From NCBI RefSeq assembly GCF_017357385.1, contig NZ_CP071632.1, positions 873,501 to 937,500 of the forward strand: 64,000 nt of DNA, read 5' to 3'. Made by a program: the position numbers and the translations under genes. Origin of the DNA: Rhizobium sp. NZLR1. GTDB taxonomy: Bacteria; Pseudomonadota; Alphaproteobacteria; Rhizobiales; Rhizobiaceae. Shown here in pieces: positions 1 to 8,088 of the stretch (positions are counted from its first letter, which is position 1; the number at the start of each line of letters is the position of its first letter). The notes beneath the pieces are model-generated. The model made no database searches and was not told the origin of the DNA. It worked only from the letters and a program-made list of their open reading frames with translations.

Positions 1-633
1 GCCGGGTTCCGGCGCGAACCGGTAGGAAGTTGGTTGGCCATTCCAACCGCCAAGACGCACGAGATCATGAACGACGTGGATATGCGGCAACGTTGTGCCG
101 CTGTTTTCACCGCGCGCCACAGGCACCTCGACGAGATTGGGATCGTAGCGGACAAGCCAGATGTCAGCCTCTGACTTCGGGGAAGGGCCGCTGCCCACCG
201 AAACCTCATTCTTGCCGAGAGATAGCGATGGAGACGTCACTGGCATTGCGCCCGAAATCAGTCGATTGATTTCGGATAATTCGTTTCCAACAGTCGTTGT
301 TGTCCCGTTGACAACCATCTGCGGCGTGTAGGATCCGGATTGGCGAAGGCGGGGCTCATAATCGGCCTGGCGATCCGTGAATTCTCGCTTTCCAAAACTG
401 TCTTTCCATCCGAGATAGTCCCAATAAGTCACTGCAAAGCTCAAGGTGAGGACATCCTCGCGGTGGCTCAACTTTATCAGGTTGGCGTTTGCCGGCGGAC
501 AAGACGAGCAGCCTTGGCTGGTAAATAGTTCCACCACCGTCGGCGCGCGATTGGCGGCGGTCGCCAGATCTGCAAAGCCGGCGACTGACGGTAGCGCAAG
601 GCCTGCAATGAAAATCGATTTGAGCTGCTTCAT
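1..633 (-). CDS. DUF1223 family exported thioredoxin-like protein (3' end cut by window edge)
   Basis: The reading frame is open from an ATG at 633 (leftward) to the window edge, giving 211 codons without a stop, so the C-terminus is missing. A GGAG lies 8 nt before the ATG. The N-terminus is a short hydrophobic signal-like stretch ending near Ala-26. It is followed by VVELFTSQGCSSCPPA (about residues 33-48), with the CxxC pair of the DUF1223 thioredoxin-like fold, then TYWDYLGWKD and YTPQMVVNG, both conserved in that family. The protein is probably periplasmic. The biochemical role of DUF1223 proteins is not settled, so no reaction is assigned. No operon partner is visible to the right; the next 690 bases hold no convincing gene. 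Confidence 0.85.
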   Translation of the reverse strand, partial: MKQLKSIFIAGLALPSVAGFADLATAANRAPTVVELFTSQGCSSCPPANANLIKLSHREDVLTLSFAVTYWDYLGWKDSFGKREFTDRQADYEPRLRQSGSYTPQMVVNGTTTTVGNELSEINRLISGAMPVTSPSLSLGKNEVSVGSGPSPKSEADIWLVRYDPNLVEVPVARGENSGTTLPHIHVVHDLVRLGGWNGQPTSYRFAPEPG

Positions 634-1325
634 TTCTCTGCTCCCTAATGCTTCTCTACGCGCACTCGAAAGGGTCTACGCAGCAAGATCGAGATTCGTT
701 ACATGCTCGCGATTTCGTGATCGAGTGGTTGCGTTCTGTGGGACAGGCCGGGCCGTTGGTGGTTTGCATTGGACGTTGAGGTCCACAACGATACGTGCTC
801 ATCAGCAGCCAATGGCCAGGCCACCAAAAGAGGAGGCCAGCAATTCCCTTCCTCGCTGTAATGCCGGAGAAACTTGGCATCTCCCGCGCCCGCAGTGCCT
901 TTCGGCGTGGAAAGTTGGCTCTGACTCACATTTGGTGATTTAGATGGCGAACTGCCGACATCGATCAACGGGCGGATCCAGAGGGAAGGGGATCCCGCGA
1001 TCGAAGGCACAGATCGTTTGCCACAACGTCGCATGAGAAACCCGATCCACAGGCCGGCGGTTCGATCCTCCTCAAGGCGAGCATCGCTCACTTTCGCAAT
1101 GGCGCCCAATCGGAAATAGAAGATCAGCTCGCTGAACGTCGGCCTCGCGCCTTCATCTCGGTCATAGAGGCAGCCGTCGCTCCTGCCCGAAAGCAGACGT
1201 GGTCATGGGAGCGGCGTCACGTCGCTTGTGCGCCAGAAGCGGTCACAAGTGCCGAGGCTATTTCTCTTCTAGTTTTCTCGTTCTATGGAAAGGTTCAGAG
1301 CGTTCAGCTTAGGCGGAAAAAGAAA
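634..1325. other. 692-bp stretch without a supported gene
   Basis: Overlapping short open frames occur on both strands (for example minus 699-1109, plus 446-943), but none has a recognisable motif, a convincing ribosome-binding site or the codon pattern of the flanking genes. The stretch may be a degraded gene remnant upstream of the MarR gene. I see no tRNA, terminator or clear repeat in it. Confidence 0.5.
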
Positions 1326-1769
1326 TTGACCAGCGAAGAAGCCAACTCCGAAAAAGATACCGATGCGCTAGCGCTTGCGGAAAAACTTCGTGTCACGCTC
1401 GGCAGATTCGTTCGCGGCCTGAAGACGCAAGCAAATACACCGACAACCTCGCAGTCGGAAACGCTGTCGCTTCTGGATCGGGCGGGGTCGCTTAGTGTCG
1501 CCGAACTCGCAGGCCGCCGCAACGTCAGGCATCAGAGCATGCGGCTGGTTACCGCTCAGTTGGAATCTGATGGATGGATCAGCAAGACACCAAATCCAGC
1601 GGACGGGCGCAGCCAGCTTCTTTCAATCACCGAGAAGGGAAAGGAGGTACTATCCCGCGCCCGCGAAGCCCGAACGTCGCAGATTGCCAACTTGATCGAG
1701 GAACGCCTGTCCGGCAAGGACAGACGAACGCTCGAAGCCGCAATCCGTGTTATCGAACGGCTGTGCTAG
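1326..1769 (+). CDS. MarR family transcriptional regulator
   Basis: A 147-residue protein, the usual MarR size. It has a central winged helix-turn-helix (roughly residues 50-115): a LSVAELAGRRNVRHQSMRLV recognition-helix region, then the wing NPADGRSQLLSITEKG with the Asp-Gly-Arg signature of MarR proteins. Helices on both sides would form the dimer interface. The start is a TTG after AGGCGGAAAAAGAAA. No in-frame ATG lies close upstream (the ATG at 1285 is in another frame), so the exact start is uncertain. The gene is convergent with the SnoaL-like gene, with only 9 bases between stops. The inverted repeat ahead of that neighbour (2211-2247) is the obvious candidate operator, but this pairing is inference from position. 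Confidence 0.85.
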   Translation: MTSEEANSEKDTDALALAEKLRVTLGRFVRGLKTQANTPTTSQSETLSLLDRAGSLSVAELAGRRNVRHQSMRLVTAQLESDGWISKTPNPADGRSQLLSITEKGKEVLSRAREARTSQIANLIEERLSGKDRRTLEAAIRVIERLC

Positions 1770-1778
1770 CTCTTCGCA

Positions 1779-2189
1779 TCAAGCCTTGGACAATGCAGCG
1801 AGCACGTTGGGCAAGGTGTTCACGCCCCAATGCTCAGCATATTTGCCGTCCTGAACTCGCACAATATCTATAACGCTAATGGAAACGTCCCGTCCCGTCG
1901 CCGGAACGCCCAGCAAAGTACCGGTGTGAACTCCGCTTATCGTCTTTCGAGTTGTGACCTTATCTCCCTCGGCGATCTGGTCATGGATCGTTACCTCCAG
2001 GTTCGATAGAGCCGGACGAAGAATATTCTGGAAGGTGTGCCACATGCTTTCCGGGCCGTTCGGCATTCCCTGCGGCGCGGCGTGATTCACAAAGTGGGGA
2101 GCCATCAAGGCATGAAATTCTGTTTCGCTCCCATTTTGAATGACCTCGATGTTGAAGCGGCGAACCACCTCTTTGCGGTCGGTAGACAT
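1779..2189 (-). CDS. SnoaL-like ester cyclase family protein
   Basis: A 136-residue protein of the SnoaL / NTF2-like fold. Family features visible are an N-terminal helix with VVRRFNIEVIQNG, the HFVNHAAPQGMPNGPES loop, and a C-terminal sheet DIVRVQDGKYAEHWGVNT. The open frame extends 6 codons further upstream, but the ATG at 2189 has GAAGGA correctly spaced before it and is preferred. SnoaL proteins include polyketide cyclases, but many bacterial members have no known substrate, so no reaction is assigned. The promoter region overlaps a long inverted repeat with a perfect TATAAT in one arm, suggesting repression by an adjacent regulator. The convergent MarR gene is the nearest candidate. Confidence 0.8.
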   Translation of the reverse strand: MSTDRKEVVRRFNIEVIQNGSETEFHALMAPHFVNHAAPQGMPNGPESMWHTFQNILRPALSNLEVTIHDQIAEGDKVTTRKTISGVHTGTLLGVPATGRDVSISVIDIVRVQDGKYAEHWGVNTLPNVLAALSKA

Positions 2190-2210
2190 GATTGATCCTT
2201 CGCACAAACG

Positions 2211-2247
2211 ACAACATTATATACAGTGCATCTGTGTATAATGTTGT
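2211..2247. promoter_or_regulatory. Inverted-repeat operator candidate upstream of the SnoaL-like gene
   Basis: Two 15-base arms (2211-2225 and 2233-2247) are reverse complements with a single mismatch, separated by 7 bases. On the minus strand the gene-proximal arm contains TATAAT (2216-2221), which can serve as the -10 box of the SnoaL-like gene starting at 2189. A repressor bound here would block that promoter. MarR control is inferred from the neighbouring gene; a TetR-type site would look similar. Confidence 0.6.
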
Positions 2248-2710
2248 GGTAGACGTTCCGCGATCCTGTAGCAAGTCATACCTGCTACAGGTGTCCACTC
2301 TGGGCGCAAAGCGGAAATGATTTCCGCTTTGCGCCTCATATCGGCCGTAGAAGTCGATCTTGACCTTGCCCGGAAGCAGACATCTGCTGTGACCGCGCTG
2401 TACGTGGCGCCGCGACGCGCCTCCGAGCGCATCTCAGCAACGCCGTCAAAGGTTGTGGGTTGTGAAATGTTTACAGCTTTGCGCATCCCTCGCTTTCGTG
2501 CTCTAGATGAGTCAGCCGAGCGTGGCCACCGGCCCTGTCACCGAGGCTATGTTTGCCACCAGCCTCGTTTCGTGGCGGCCTTCTCCCAGCCGGATTCTGG
2601 CCGCGTGCTTGGAACTAATGGCGGGCGAGACTGTTTCAGACTGTAACTTTGGCATAACGCAGACGTGCCCTCCTGGCTGGGTAAGCCTCGATTTTGAGGA
2701 GACTCGCATC
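2248..2710. other. Intergenic region with palindromes; no supported gene
   Basis: The region holds an 8-bp-arm inverted repeat at 2266-2290 and the 31-bp palindrome at 2304-2334. Small ORFs here (minus 2217-2486, plus 2317-2646) overlap the operator and have no recognisable domain. The minus frame carries short recurring blocks (TADV, TADM, RKAEI) that remind me of the degenerate intergenic repeat often mis-called as protein in rhizobial genomes. That resemblance is from memory and is weak. Confidence 0.45.
2304..2334. repeat. Perfect 31-bp palindrome
   Basis: Fifteen-base arms (2304-2318 and 2320-2334) are exact reverse complements around a single central G. No T-run follows on either strand, so it is not a standard terminator. 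It lies about 115 bp upstream of the SnoaL-like gene and 380 bp upstream of the exported-protein gene. It could be a protein-binding site or part of a dispersed repeat. Confidence 0.7.
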
Positions 2711-3151
2711 ATGAAGATTTCGTCCAGATTTCGTTCAGTCGCGGCTGCGGTTATCGCTGCAGCAGGAATCAGCTTTGCCGGCTCCGCGCATGCCGACGGC
2801 GGTACGATCAGCTTCTCGGTCTACAAGGCTGCCTTCTTTGTGGGTGGTTCTGGAGGCGAGGGCACGCTGACCTTCCATGGTCGCCGCTATCCCGTCTCTG
2901 TCGGCGGCATCTCGGGCGGCCTCGCCTTCGGGGCTTCTAAGACCTATTTTCATGGTACCGTTCGCCATATTCGCCGCGCCCGAGATGTGACGGGGGTCTA
3001 CGGTGCGGCGGGCGGTGGCGGCGCGCTCGGCAAAGGGGCCCAGGTGATCGTCATGACCAATGACAAGGGCGCCCAACTCGAACTCTCCGGCAAGCAGGTA
3101 GGCCTGCAAGTCAACGCCGATCTCAGCGGTATTGCCATCACGGTAAAGTAG
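2711..3151 (+). CDS. Small exported glycine-rich protein, function unknown
   Basis: A 146-residue protein. The frame is open from 2507, but the ATG at 2711 is preferred. It follows a purine-rich GAGGAGACTC and begins a textbook signal peptide: basic MKISSRFR, then an Ala/Val core, then GSAHA before the mature Asp-29. The mature part is rich in Gly and predicted beta strands (VGGSGGEGTLTF, VGGISGGLAFGASK, YGAAGGGGALGKGAQ) with no Cys. The strand/Gly pattern resembles exported alphaproteobacterial families such as DUF1134 (EipA-like) or YSC84-like domains, but I cannot assign it firmly. No enzymatic motif is visible. It stands alone, about 300 bp before the tRNA-Gln gene on the opposite strand. 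Confidence 0.75.
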   Translation: MKISSRFRSVAAAVIAAAGISFAGSAHADGGTISFSVYKAAFFVGGSGGEGTLTFHGRRYPVSVGGISGGLAFGASKTYFHGTVRHIRRARDVTGVYGAAGGGGALGKGAQVIVMTNDKGAQLELSGKQVGLQVNADLSGIAITVK

Positions 3152-3451
3152 GGGCTGTCGCTCCGTTCGTCGTCCCTTCAGTCGGCCCACTACGCTGAAT
3201 ACAAAGGTCGGCTTTCAGCGCTACGATCTAAAAAACGGCCGTTCCACTGTCGGCCCCAACGCCGTCGTTGGTCAGGGCTTGAGGCACTCGAATAGGGTCC
3301 CCAGCCGTCTTATAGAGAGCTCTAAGCATCCTTGGGATCTGGAGAACGTCACATGGTACTTGACGCGAAACCGCGCCAAGTAACTGCAAAGACGTCACTT
3401 TTTCTCTTGTGGGATCGCAGCTATTAAACAGAAAGGGATAGGTCTAAAAAT
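3152..3451. other. Intergenic region, nothing recognised
   Basis: The 300 bases between the exported-protein gene and tRNA-Gln hold no ORF with support and no clear hairpin followed by a T-run. Confidence 0.5.
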
Positions 3452-3525
3452 TGGCTGGGGAACCTGGACTCGAACCAAGATTAACGGAGTCAGAGTCCGT
3501 CGTTCTACCATTGAACTATTCCCCA
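3452..3525 (-). tRNA. tRNA-Gln (anticodon CUG)
   Basis: Read on the minus strand, this 74-nt sequence folds as a tRNA. The acceptor stem TGGGGAA pairs with TTCCCCA, followed by G and an encoded CCA. The D-arm region contains AGTTCAATGGTAGAACG. The anticodon stem ACGGA/TCCGT encloses the loop CTCTGAC with anticodon CTG, and the T-loop is GGTTCGAGTCC. The CTG anticodon reads CAG glutamine codons. A sigma70-like promoter lies just upstream at 3565-3592. Confidence 0.97.
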
Positions 3526-3564
3526 GCAGTTGCCGCCGAAGCATGGCTTGGCTGCTGTGCGGCG

Positions 3565-3592
3565 CTTATAACCAAAAGCCGGTGGATTGCAA
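3565..3592 (-). promoter_or_regulatory. Probable promoter of tRNA-Gln
   Basis: On the minus strand TTGCAA (3587-3592) and TATAAG (3565-3570) are separated by 16 bases. This is a good sigma70-type match, about 40 nt upstream of the mature tRNA 5' end, and no other gene lies between. Confidence 0.5.
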
Positions 3593-3766
3593 ATACCCGT
3601 TCTGAAAAAAATCGGTGTTCCCTAAGAAAGGCGAAACTGCTCCAAATCGCGGTTCAAAAAAGAATTTGGCGATTTCTGCGGGCGCTGATATTCTTGCCGC
3701 AACGCAAAAATCAAATGAGCGCCTGCTGCATATCTCAGAACTTGCGCGGCGCGGTGGAAAAACAAC

Positions 3767-5338
3767 GTGGAAGACCCCGAAGGCGGCGCAAAGCCGCAAT
3801 TTGACGGGGCGTCGGCGGAAGGGCGCAAGGACGGCAAGAAGTCCAGGCGCCGCAAGGGCAAGCGTGGCGGGCATTCCCGCAGCGCGGCTCATCCCGCTTC
3901 GCATGAGCCTACCGGCGGTGCCGGACAGCCTGCGCGCCCGATGGAAGATGCGGCCGGCAATCCGGCCCGCAAGCGAAAGCGTCGCCGTCGTGGCGGCCAT
4001 GGCGCGCCGCAGGACGGTTCCCCACATGCCCATCCGATGGAGCAGACCCAAGCGGTGGACAGTGCTGCTCGGTCCGAAGGCGAGCAGACGCCGAGCCGGC
4101 GCAACCGCCGCAAACATCGCGGCAAGCGCGGTCTTCAGGGCCGGCCGCTGACGTCGGCAAAACCATCAAGTGCCCCGCAACAGGAAAGCCGTGCGGATGA
4201 GACGCTGCGCATTGCAGTTCCGCGCGAAACACAGAACAGCACAGCCGCCAACCGCAAGGGCCGCCAGGATAGTCACGGCCATCCCGGGTTTCAGGGCGAT
4301 CGCCAGGCCGGCGAACATGCATGGCCGGACGAACTCTACGCCGCTCTCGACCTTGGCACCAACAATTGCCGTCTGCTCATCGCCCAGCCGACCCGCCCGG
4401 GGCAATTCCGGGTGGTCGACGCGTTCTCTCGCATCGTACGCCTTGGCGAGGGCCTTGCGGCCAGCGGCCGTCTGTCCGACGAGGCGATGGAGAGGGCAGT
4501 CGAAGCGCTGAGGATCTGCGCCTCCAAACTCAGAAACCGCGAGATCCGCCGCATGCGGCTGATCGCCACCGAAGCCTGCCGCCAGGCGGTCAATGGTGAG
4601 GAGTTCCTCAGCCGCGTCGTTGCCGAAACCGGCCTCGCGCTGGAGATTATCGATCGCGAGACCGAAGCACGGCTGGCCGTCTCCGGCTGCTCTTCGCTGG
4701 TCGGGCGTGAGACACGCTCCGTCGTGCTCTTCGATATCGGCGGCGGCTCGTCGGAGATCGCCGTCATCCGCATCGGTGACAATCGTTTCAGCCGGTTGGC
4801 CAATCACATCACTCACTGGACCTCGCTGCCGGTCGGCGTCGTGACGTTGTCGGAGCGTCATGGCGGGCGCGACGTCACGCCGGAGGCCTTCGAAGGCATG
4901 GTCCGCGAAGTCGGCGGCATGCTCGAAGGTTTCGATTGCCCGGAGATCGAGGTTGCCCAGGCCGGCGACTTCCATCTGATCGGCACATCAGGCACGGTGA
5001 CGACGCTTGCCGGCGTCCATCTCGACCTGCCGCGTTATGACCGGCGCAAGGTCGATGGCATCTGGCTGTCCGATGACGAGGTCTCCGCCATGCAGGCAAA
5101 ACTGCTCTCCTGGAATTTCGAAAGCCGCGCCGCCAATCCCTGCATCGGGCCCGATCGGGCCGATCTGGTGCTTGCCGGCTGCGCAATCCTGGAGGCGATC
5201 CGCCGCCGCTGGCCGAGCCCGCGCATGCGCGTGGCCGATCGCGGCTTGAGGGAAGGCCTGCTCACCGACATGATGGCCGATGACGGCGTGTGGCGGCGTA
5301 ATCGCAACCGCCGCGGCCAGCGGGCCAGATCCGGATGA
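3767..5338 (+). CDS. Ppx/GppA family exopolyphosphatase / pppGpp phosphatase with a long basic N-terminal extension
   Basis: A 523-residue protein starting at GTG 3767. Residues about 190-510 form an ASKHA-fold Ppx/GppA domain: phosphate-1 motif ALDLGTNNCRLLIAQ, RLGEG, RLIATEACRQA, then phosphate-2 FDIGGGSSEIAV, HLIGTSGTVTTLAG and VADRGLREGLL near the end. The family hydrolyses inorganic polyphosphate and/or pppGpp; sequence alone does not separate the two. The first ~185 residues are unusual: rich in Lys, Arg, Gly, Ser and Pro (KKSRRRKGKRGG, RKRKRRRRGG, RRNRRKHRGKRG), low complexity, probably disordered and able to bind nucleic acid or polyphosphate. The gene is followed by a RIME-like element and rlmE in the same orientation, a common pairing in Rhizobiales. 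Confidence 0.9.
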   Translation: MEDPEGGAKPQFDGASAEGRKDGKKSRRRKGKRGGHSRSAAHPASHEPTGGAGQPARPMEDAAGNPARKRKRRRRGGHGAPQDGSPHAHPMEQTQAVDSAARSEGEQTPSRRNRRKHRGKRGLQGRPLTSAKPSSAPQQESRADETLRIAVPRETQNSTAANRKGRQDSHGHPGFQGDRQAGEHAWPDELYAALDLGTNNCRLLIAQPTRPGQFRVVDAFSRIVRLGEGLAASGRLSDEAMERAVEALRICASKLRNREIRRMRLIATEACRQAVNGEEFLSRVVAETGLALEIIDRETEARLAVSGCSSLVGRETRSVVLFDIGGGSSEIAVIRIGDNRFSRLANHITHWTSLPVGVVTLSERHGGRDVTPEAFEGMVREVGGMLEGFDCPEIEVAQAGDFHLIGTSGTVTTLAGVHLDLPRYDRRKVDGIWLSDDEVSAMQAKLLSWNFESRAANPCIGPDRADLVLAGCAILEAIRRRWPSPRMRVADRGLREGLLTDMMADDGVWRRNRNRRGQRARSG

Positions 5339-5339
5339 T

Positions 5340-5436
5340 TTCAGGCCGACCTGAAATCTGAATCCGGATATGAATCAAAGAGTTAGAGCATGATGTCGTC
5401 CGAAAACCGCGCACACTTTTCGGCATCATGCTCTAG
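5340..5436. repeat. RIME-like palindromic intergenic element
   Basis: The element contains an imperfect hairpin (about 5343-5356) and a strong one with 12-base arms at 5384-5395 and 5424-5435 enclosing an AT/GC-mixed loop with CACACTTTTCGG. The same two-palindrome layout and words recur at 18015, 32128, 35226 and 61304. This copy has the same orientation as 61304 and the opposite one to the other three. It lies 3 bases after the phosphatase stop and ends 13 bases before rlmE. Confidence 0.8.
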
Positions 5437-5449
5437 ATAAGGAAAAGGC

Positions 5450-6169
5450 ATGACCAAAGCACCGATCGCGGGAAACCGCACCGGCCGCAAGCTCGGCCAG
5501 CGCGTCAAGAACAAGAAGATGAAGGCCTCCTCGCGCCAATGGCTGCAGCGCCACATCAACGATCCCTATGTCCAGCGCGCCCAGCTGGAAGGCTATCGCG
5601 CCCGCGCCGCCTTCAAGCTTTTGGAGATCGACGAGAAGCACCATATCCTGCGCGGCGCCAAGCGCATCATCGATCTGGGTGCTGCACCCGGCAGCTGGTC
5701 GCAGATCGCTGCCAAGGTCACCGGCTCGACGGATGAGGATATCCGTGTGGCCGCGATCGATTTTCTCGAAATGGCCCAGCTGCCCGGCGTCAAGATCCTG
5801 CAGCTCGATTTCCTCGATCCGACGGCGCCGGAAAAGCTGCTGGAGGCGGTCGGCGGCACGCCAGATCTCGTCTTCTCCGATATGGCAGCACCGACCACCG
5901 GCCACCACCGCACCGACCATTTGCGCACCATGCATCTCTGCGAAGTCGCGGCCCAATTCGCCGTCGAGGTGCTGGGGGAGGGCGGACATTTCCTCACCAA
6001 GACCTTCCAGGGCGGCACCGAGCGTGAGCTGCTCGCCATGCTGAAGCAGAATTTCCGCCAGGTCGTCCATGTCAAGCCGAACGCATCGCGCGCCGAATCG
6101 GTCGAGATGTTCCTGCTCGCCAAGGGCTTCAAGGGACGCAAGGCCGAAGGTGACGCAGAGCAGGCTTGA
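5450..6169 (+). CDS. rlmE: 23S rRNA (uridine-2'-O)-methyltransferase RlmE (FtsJ)
   Basis: A 239-residue SAM-dependent methyltransferase of the FtsJ/RrmJ family, which methylates the 2'-OH of U2552 in the 23S rRNA A-loop within the 50S subunit. Visible: the RNA-binding basic N-terminus, [15 protein letters not shown] with the catalytic Lys of the K-D-K-E set (about residue 56), SAM-binding motif [15 protein letters not shown] (about 74-88), [10 protein letters not shown] with the catalytic Asp, and [10 protein letters not shown] with the second Lys. The start ATG at 5450 follows AAGGAAAAGGC. The N-terminus is about 30 residues longer than in E. coli and basic, as is usual in alphaproteobacteria. 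Confidence 0.95.
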   Translation: MTKAPIAGNRTGRKLGQRVKNKKMKASSRQWLQRHINDPYVQRAQLEGYRARAAFKLLEIDEKHHILRGAKRIIDLGAAPGSWSQIAAKVTGSTDEDIRVAAIDFLEMAQLPGVKILQLDFLDPTAPEKLLEAVGGTPDLVFSDMAAPTTGHHRTDHLRTMHLCEVAAQFAVEVLGEGGHFLTKTFQGGTERELLAMLKQNFRQVVHVKPNASRAESVEMFLLAKGFKGRKAEGDAEQA

Positions 6170-6224
6170 TCTTGGGCTGGTCTCGGCCGATGATGACGAT
6201 CTCAAGAGCTGAGCTGCTGGTCCC

Positions 6225-6608
6225 ATGCTTCTTTACGTCACGCTCGGAACCAACGATCTTTATCGCGCAGGACATTTTTATGATGCCGTGCTGCCTCTGC
6301 TCGGCTATCGCCGCCAGCATTATTCGGAAGAGGAAATCGGCTATTCCGCCGAGAGCGATACGCGCTGCCGCTTCTGGGTGGTGACGCCGTTCAATTGCCG
6401 CCGGGCGACGTCTGGCAATGGCGCCATGGTCGCCTTTGCAGCCGAACGCCGAGCCGATGTCGACGCCTTCCATGTGGCGGCGATGGCGGCAGGCGCCGTC
6501 GATGAAGGCGGGCCGGGCCTGCGCTCCTACCACGCCCATTTCTATGCCGCTTATGTGCGCGATCTCGACGGCAACAAGCTCTCTGCCGTCTGCGAAAACC
6601 CTGAATAG
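6225..6608 (+). CDS. VOC (glyoxalase/dioxygenase-like) family protein
   Basis: A 127-residue protein with the beta-alpha-beta-beta-beta layout of vicinal-oxygen-chelate domains. It opens with the strand LYVTLGTNDLYRAGHFYDAVL, typical of lactoylglutathione-lyase-like proteins, and ends with YAAYVRDLDGNKLSAVC, matching the VRDPDGN.. motif. Substrate and metal dependence are unknown; many such proteins confer resistance or act on small electrophiles. It stands 55 bp after rlmE on the same strand and is convergent with the efflux pump gene (stops 55 bp apart). Confidence 0.85.
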   Translation: MLLYVTLGTNDLYRAGHFYDAVLPLLGYRRQHYSEEEIGYSAESDTRCRFWVVTPFNCRRATSGNGAMVAFAAERRADVDAFHVAAMAAGAVDEGGPGLRSYHAHFYAAYVRDLDGNKLSAVCENPE

Positions 6609-6663
6609 ACGACAGCGCCGCGCGTCTTTTCAGGCGCGCAAAGGAGGCTGGAGCACTCGGAGC

Positions 6664-8088
6664 CTATTTCACCGCCGGCTGCTCGGCTTCGATCGTCGAC
6701 GCCGTCACCAGCTTTGCGCGGTGGCCGGAAACGAGCGCGCCGGCATTGCGATCCATCCGGATGAAGGGAATGGTCGCAATGACCGTCAGTCCGGCGATGA
6801 TGTAGAAGGCGAGGTGGAAATCGGCGACCTGCAACGCTTCACCCCTGATATAGATCGAGCTTTCCAGGATTGCGGCTGCGACCGCAACGCCGAGCGCCAG
6901 GCTGACCTGCTGCATCACCGAGTTCATCGATGTCGCTTGGCTGGCTTCGGCATCATCGATGTCGGCAAAGGCAAGCGCATTGACGCCGGTGAACATGAAG
7001 GAGCGGGAGAAGCCGCCGAGCAGCAGCACGCCGATGATGGCCAGATGCGGCGTTGCCGGCGTGAACAGGCCGGTGACGATGGTCACGAGGGTCGTCACCA
7101 TGGCGGCGCAAAGCAGTGTCGTGCGGAAGCCGGCGGCCGCGAAAACGCGCTTTGCCATGAACTTGGTGGTGATCGCCCCGATCGCTCCGGCAAAGGTGAT
7201 CAGGCCGGATTGGAATGGCGTCAGCCCGAAGCCGAGCTGCAGCATCAGCGGCGTCAGGAAGGGCATGGCGCCGACGCAGATCCGAAAGAGCGTGCCGCCC
7301 AAGGTCGAGGCCCGGAAGGTCGGGTTCTTGAACAGGTTGAGGTTGAGGATCGGCGCCGGGTGGCGTTTGGCATGGCTGATATAGAGGAAGCCGCAGATAA
7401 GGCCGATCATGGTGGCGGTGACGCCGATGATCGGGGGCAGGGCCGGCAGGCTGACCACCGACAAGCCGAAGACGACGCCGGCGGCCGTAAGCGAGGTGAG
7501 CACGAAACCGGTGAAATCGAGCCTCGGCGGCGCCGTCGCCTCGACCTCCGGCAGGAAGATCGTTGCAAGCCAGATGCCGATGATGCCGACCGGCACGTTG
7601 ATCAGGAAGATCCAGTGCCAGCTGAAATAGGTGGTGATGAAGCCGCCGAGCGGCGGGCCGGTGAGCGGTCCGACCAGCGCCGGGATGGTCAGCAGCGCCA
7701 TGGCTGAAACCAGATCGCTGCGCTTCGTCGTGCGCACCAGCACGAGACGGCCGACCGGCGTCATCATCGCGCCGCCCATGCCCTGCAGGAAGCGGGCAAA
7801 GACGAATTCGACGAGGTTAGACGAGATGGCGCAAAAGATCGAGCCGATGACGAAGACGGAGATGGCAAGGCGGAAGATCTTCTTGGCGCCGAACCTGTCG
7901 GCCATCCAGCCGCTGACCGGGATGAACACCGCCAGCGCCACCATATAGGAGGTCAGCGCCAGCTTCAGCGTGATCGGCCCGACATTGAGATCCGCCGCGA
8001 TCGCCGGCAGCGCCGTGGCAATGACGGTGGAGTCCATCTGTTCCATGAAAAGAGCGACGGCAAGGATCAGCGGGACGATGCGGTTCAT
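6664..8088 (-). CDS. MFS drug efflux transporter, DHA2 (EmrB/QacA) type
   Basis: A 474-residue integral membrane protein with about 14 hydrophobic segments. Motif A between helices 2 and 3 is clear (GWMADRFGAKK), and ARFLQGMGGAMMTPVGRLV fits motif B. ALVGPLTGPPLGGFI corresponds to motif C, the drug/H+ antiporter signature. The N-terminal MEQMDSTVIATALPAIA is the DHA2 opening with the intramembrane Asp. It probably exports hydrophobic or cationic compounds in exchange for protons. There is no membrane-fusion partner (EmrA-like) or linked regulator next to it, so the substrate is unknown. No strong ribosome-binding site precedes the ATG at 8088. Confidence 0.92.
   Translation of the reverse strand: MNRIVPLILAVALFMEQMDSTVIATALPAIAADLNVGPITLKLALTSYMVALAVFIPVSGWMADRFGAKKIFRLAISVFVIGSIFCAISSNLVEFVFARFLQGMGGAMMTPVGRLVLVRTTKRSDLVSAMALLTIPALVGPLTGPPLGGFITTYFSWHWIFLINVPVGIIGIWLATIFLPEVEATAPPRLDFTGFVLTSLTAAGVVFGLSVVSLPALPPIIGVTATMIGLICGFLYISHAKRHPAPILNLNLFKNPTFRASTLGGTLFRICVGAMPFLTPLMLQLGFGLTPFQSGLITFAGAIGAITTKFMAKRVFAAAGFRTTLLCAAMVTTLVTIVTGLFTPATPHLAIIGVLLLGGFSRSFMFTGVNALAFADIDDAEASQATSMNSVMQQVSLALGVAVAAAILESSIYIRGEALQVADFHLAFYIIAGLTVIATIPFIRMDRNAGALVSGHRAKLVTASTIEAEQPAVK

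Noticed and set aside
699..1109. 136-codon minus-strand ORF
   Set aside because: No motif, weak start, Ser/Pro/Trp-rich composition unlike flanking genes.
2217..2486. 89-codon minus-strand ORF in the palindrome region
   Set aside because: Overlaps the operator and palindrome, no domain; looks like repeat-derived false ORF.
6418..7707. 429-codon plus-strand frame over the efflux pump gene
   Set aside because: Antisense shadow of the DHA2 transporter; composition typical of shadow frames.
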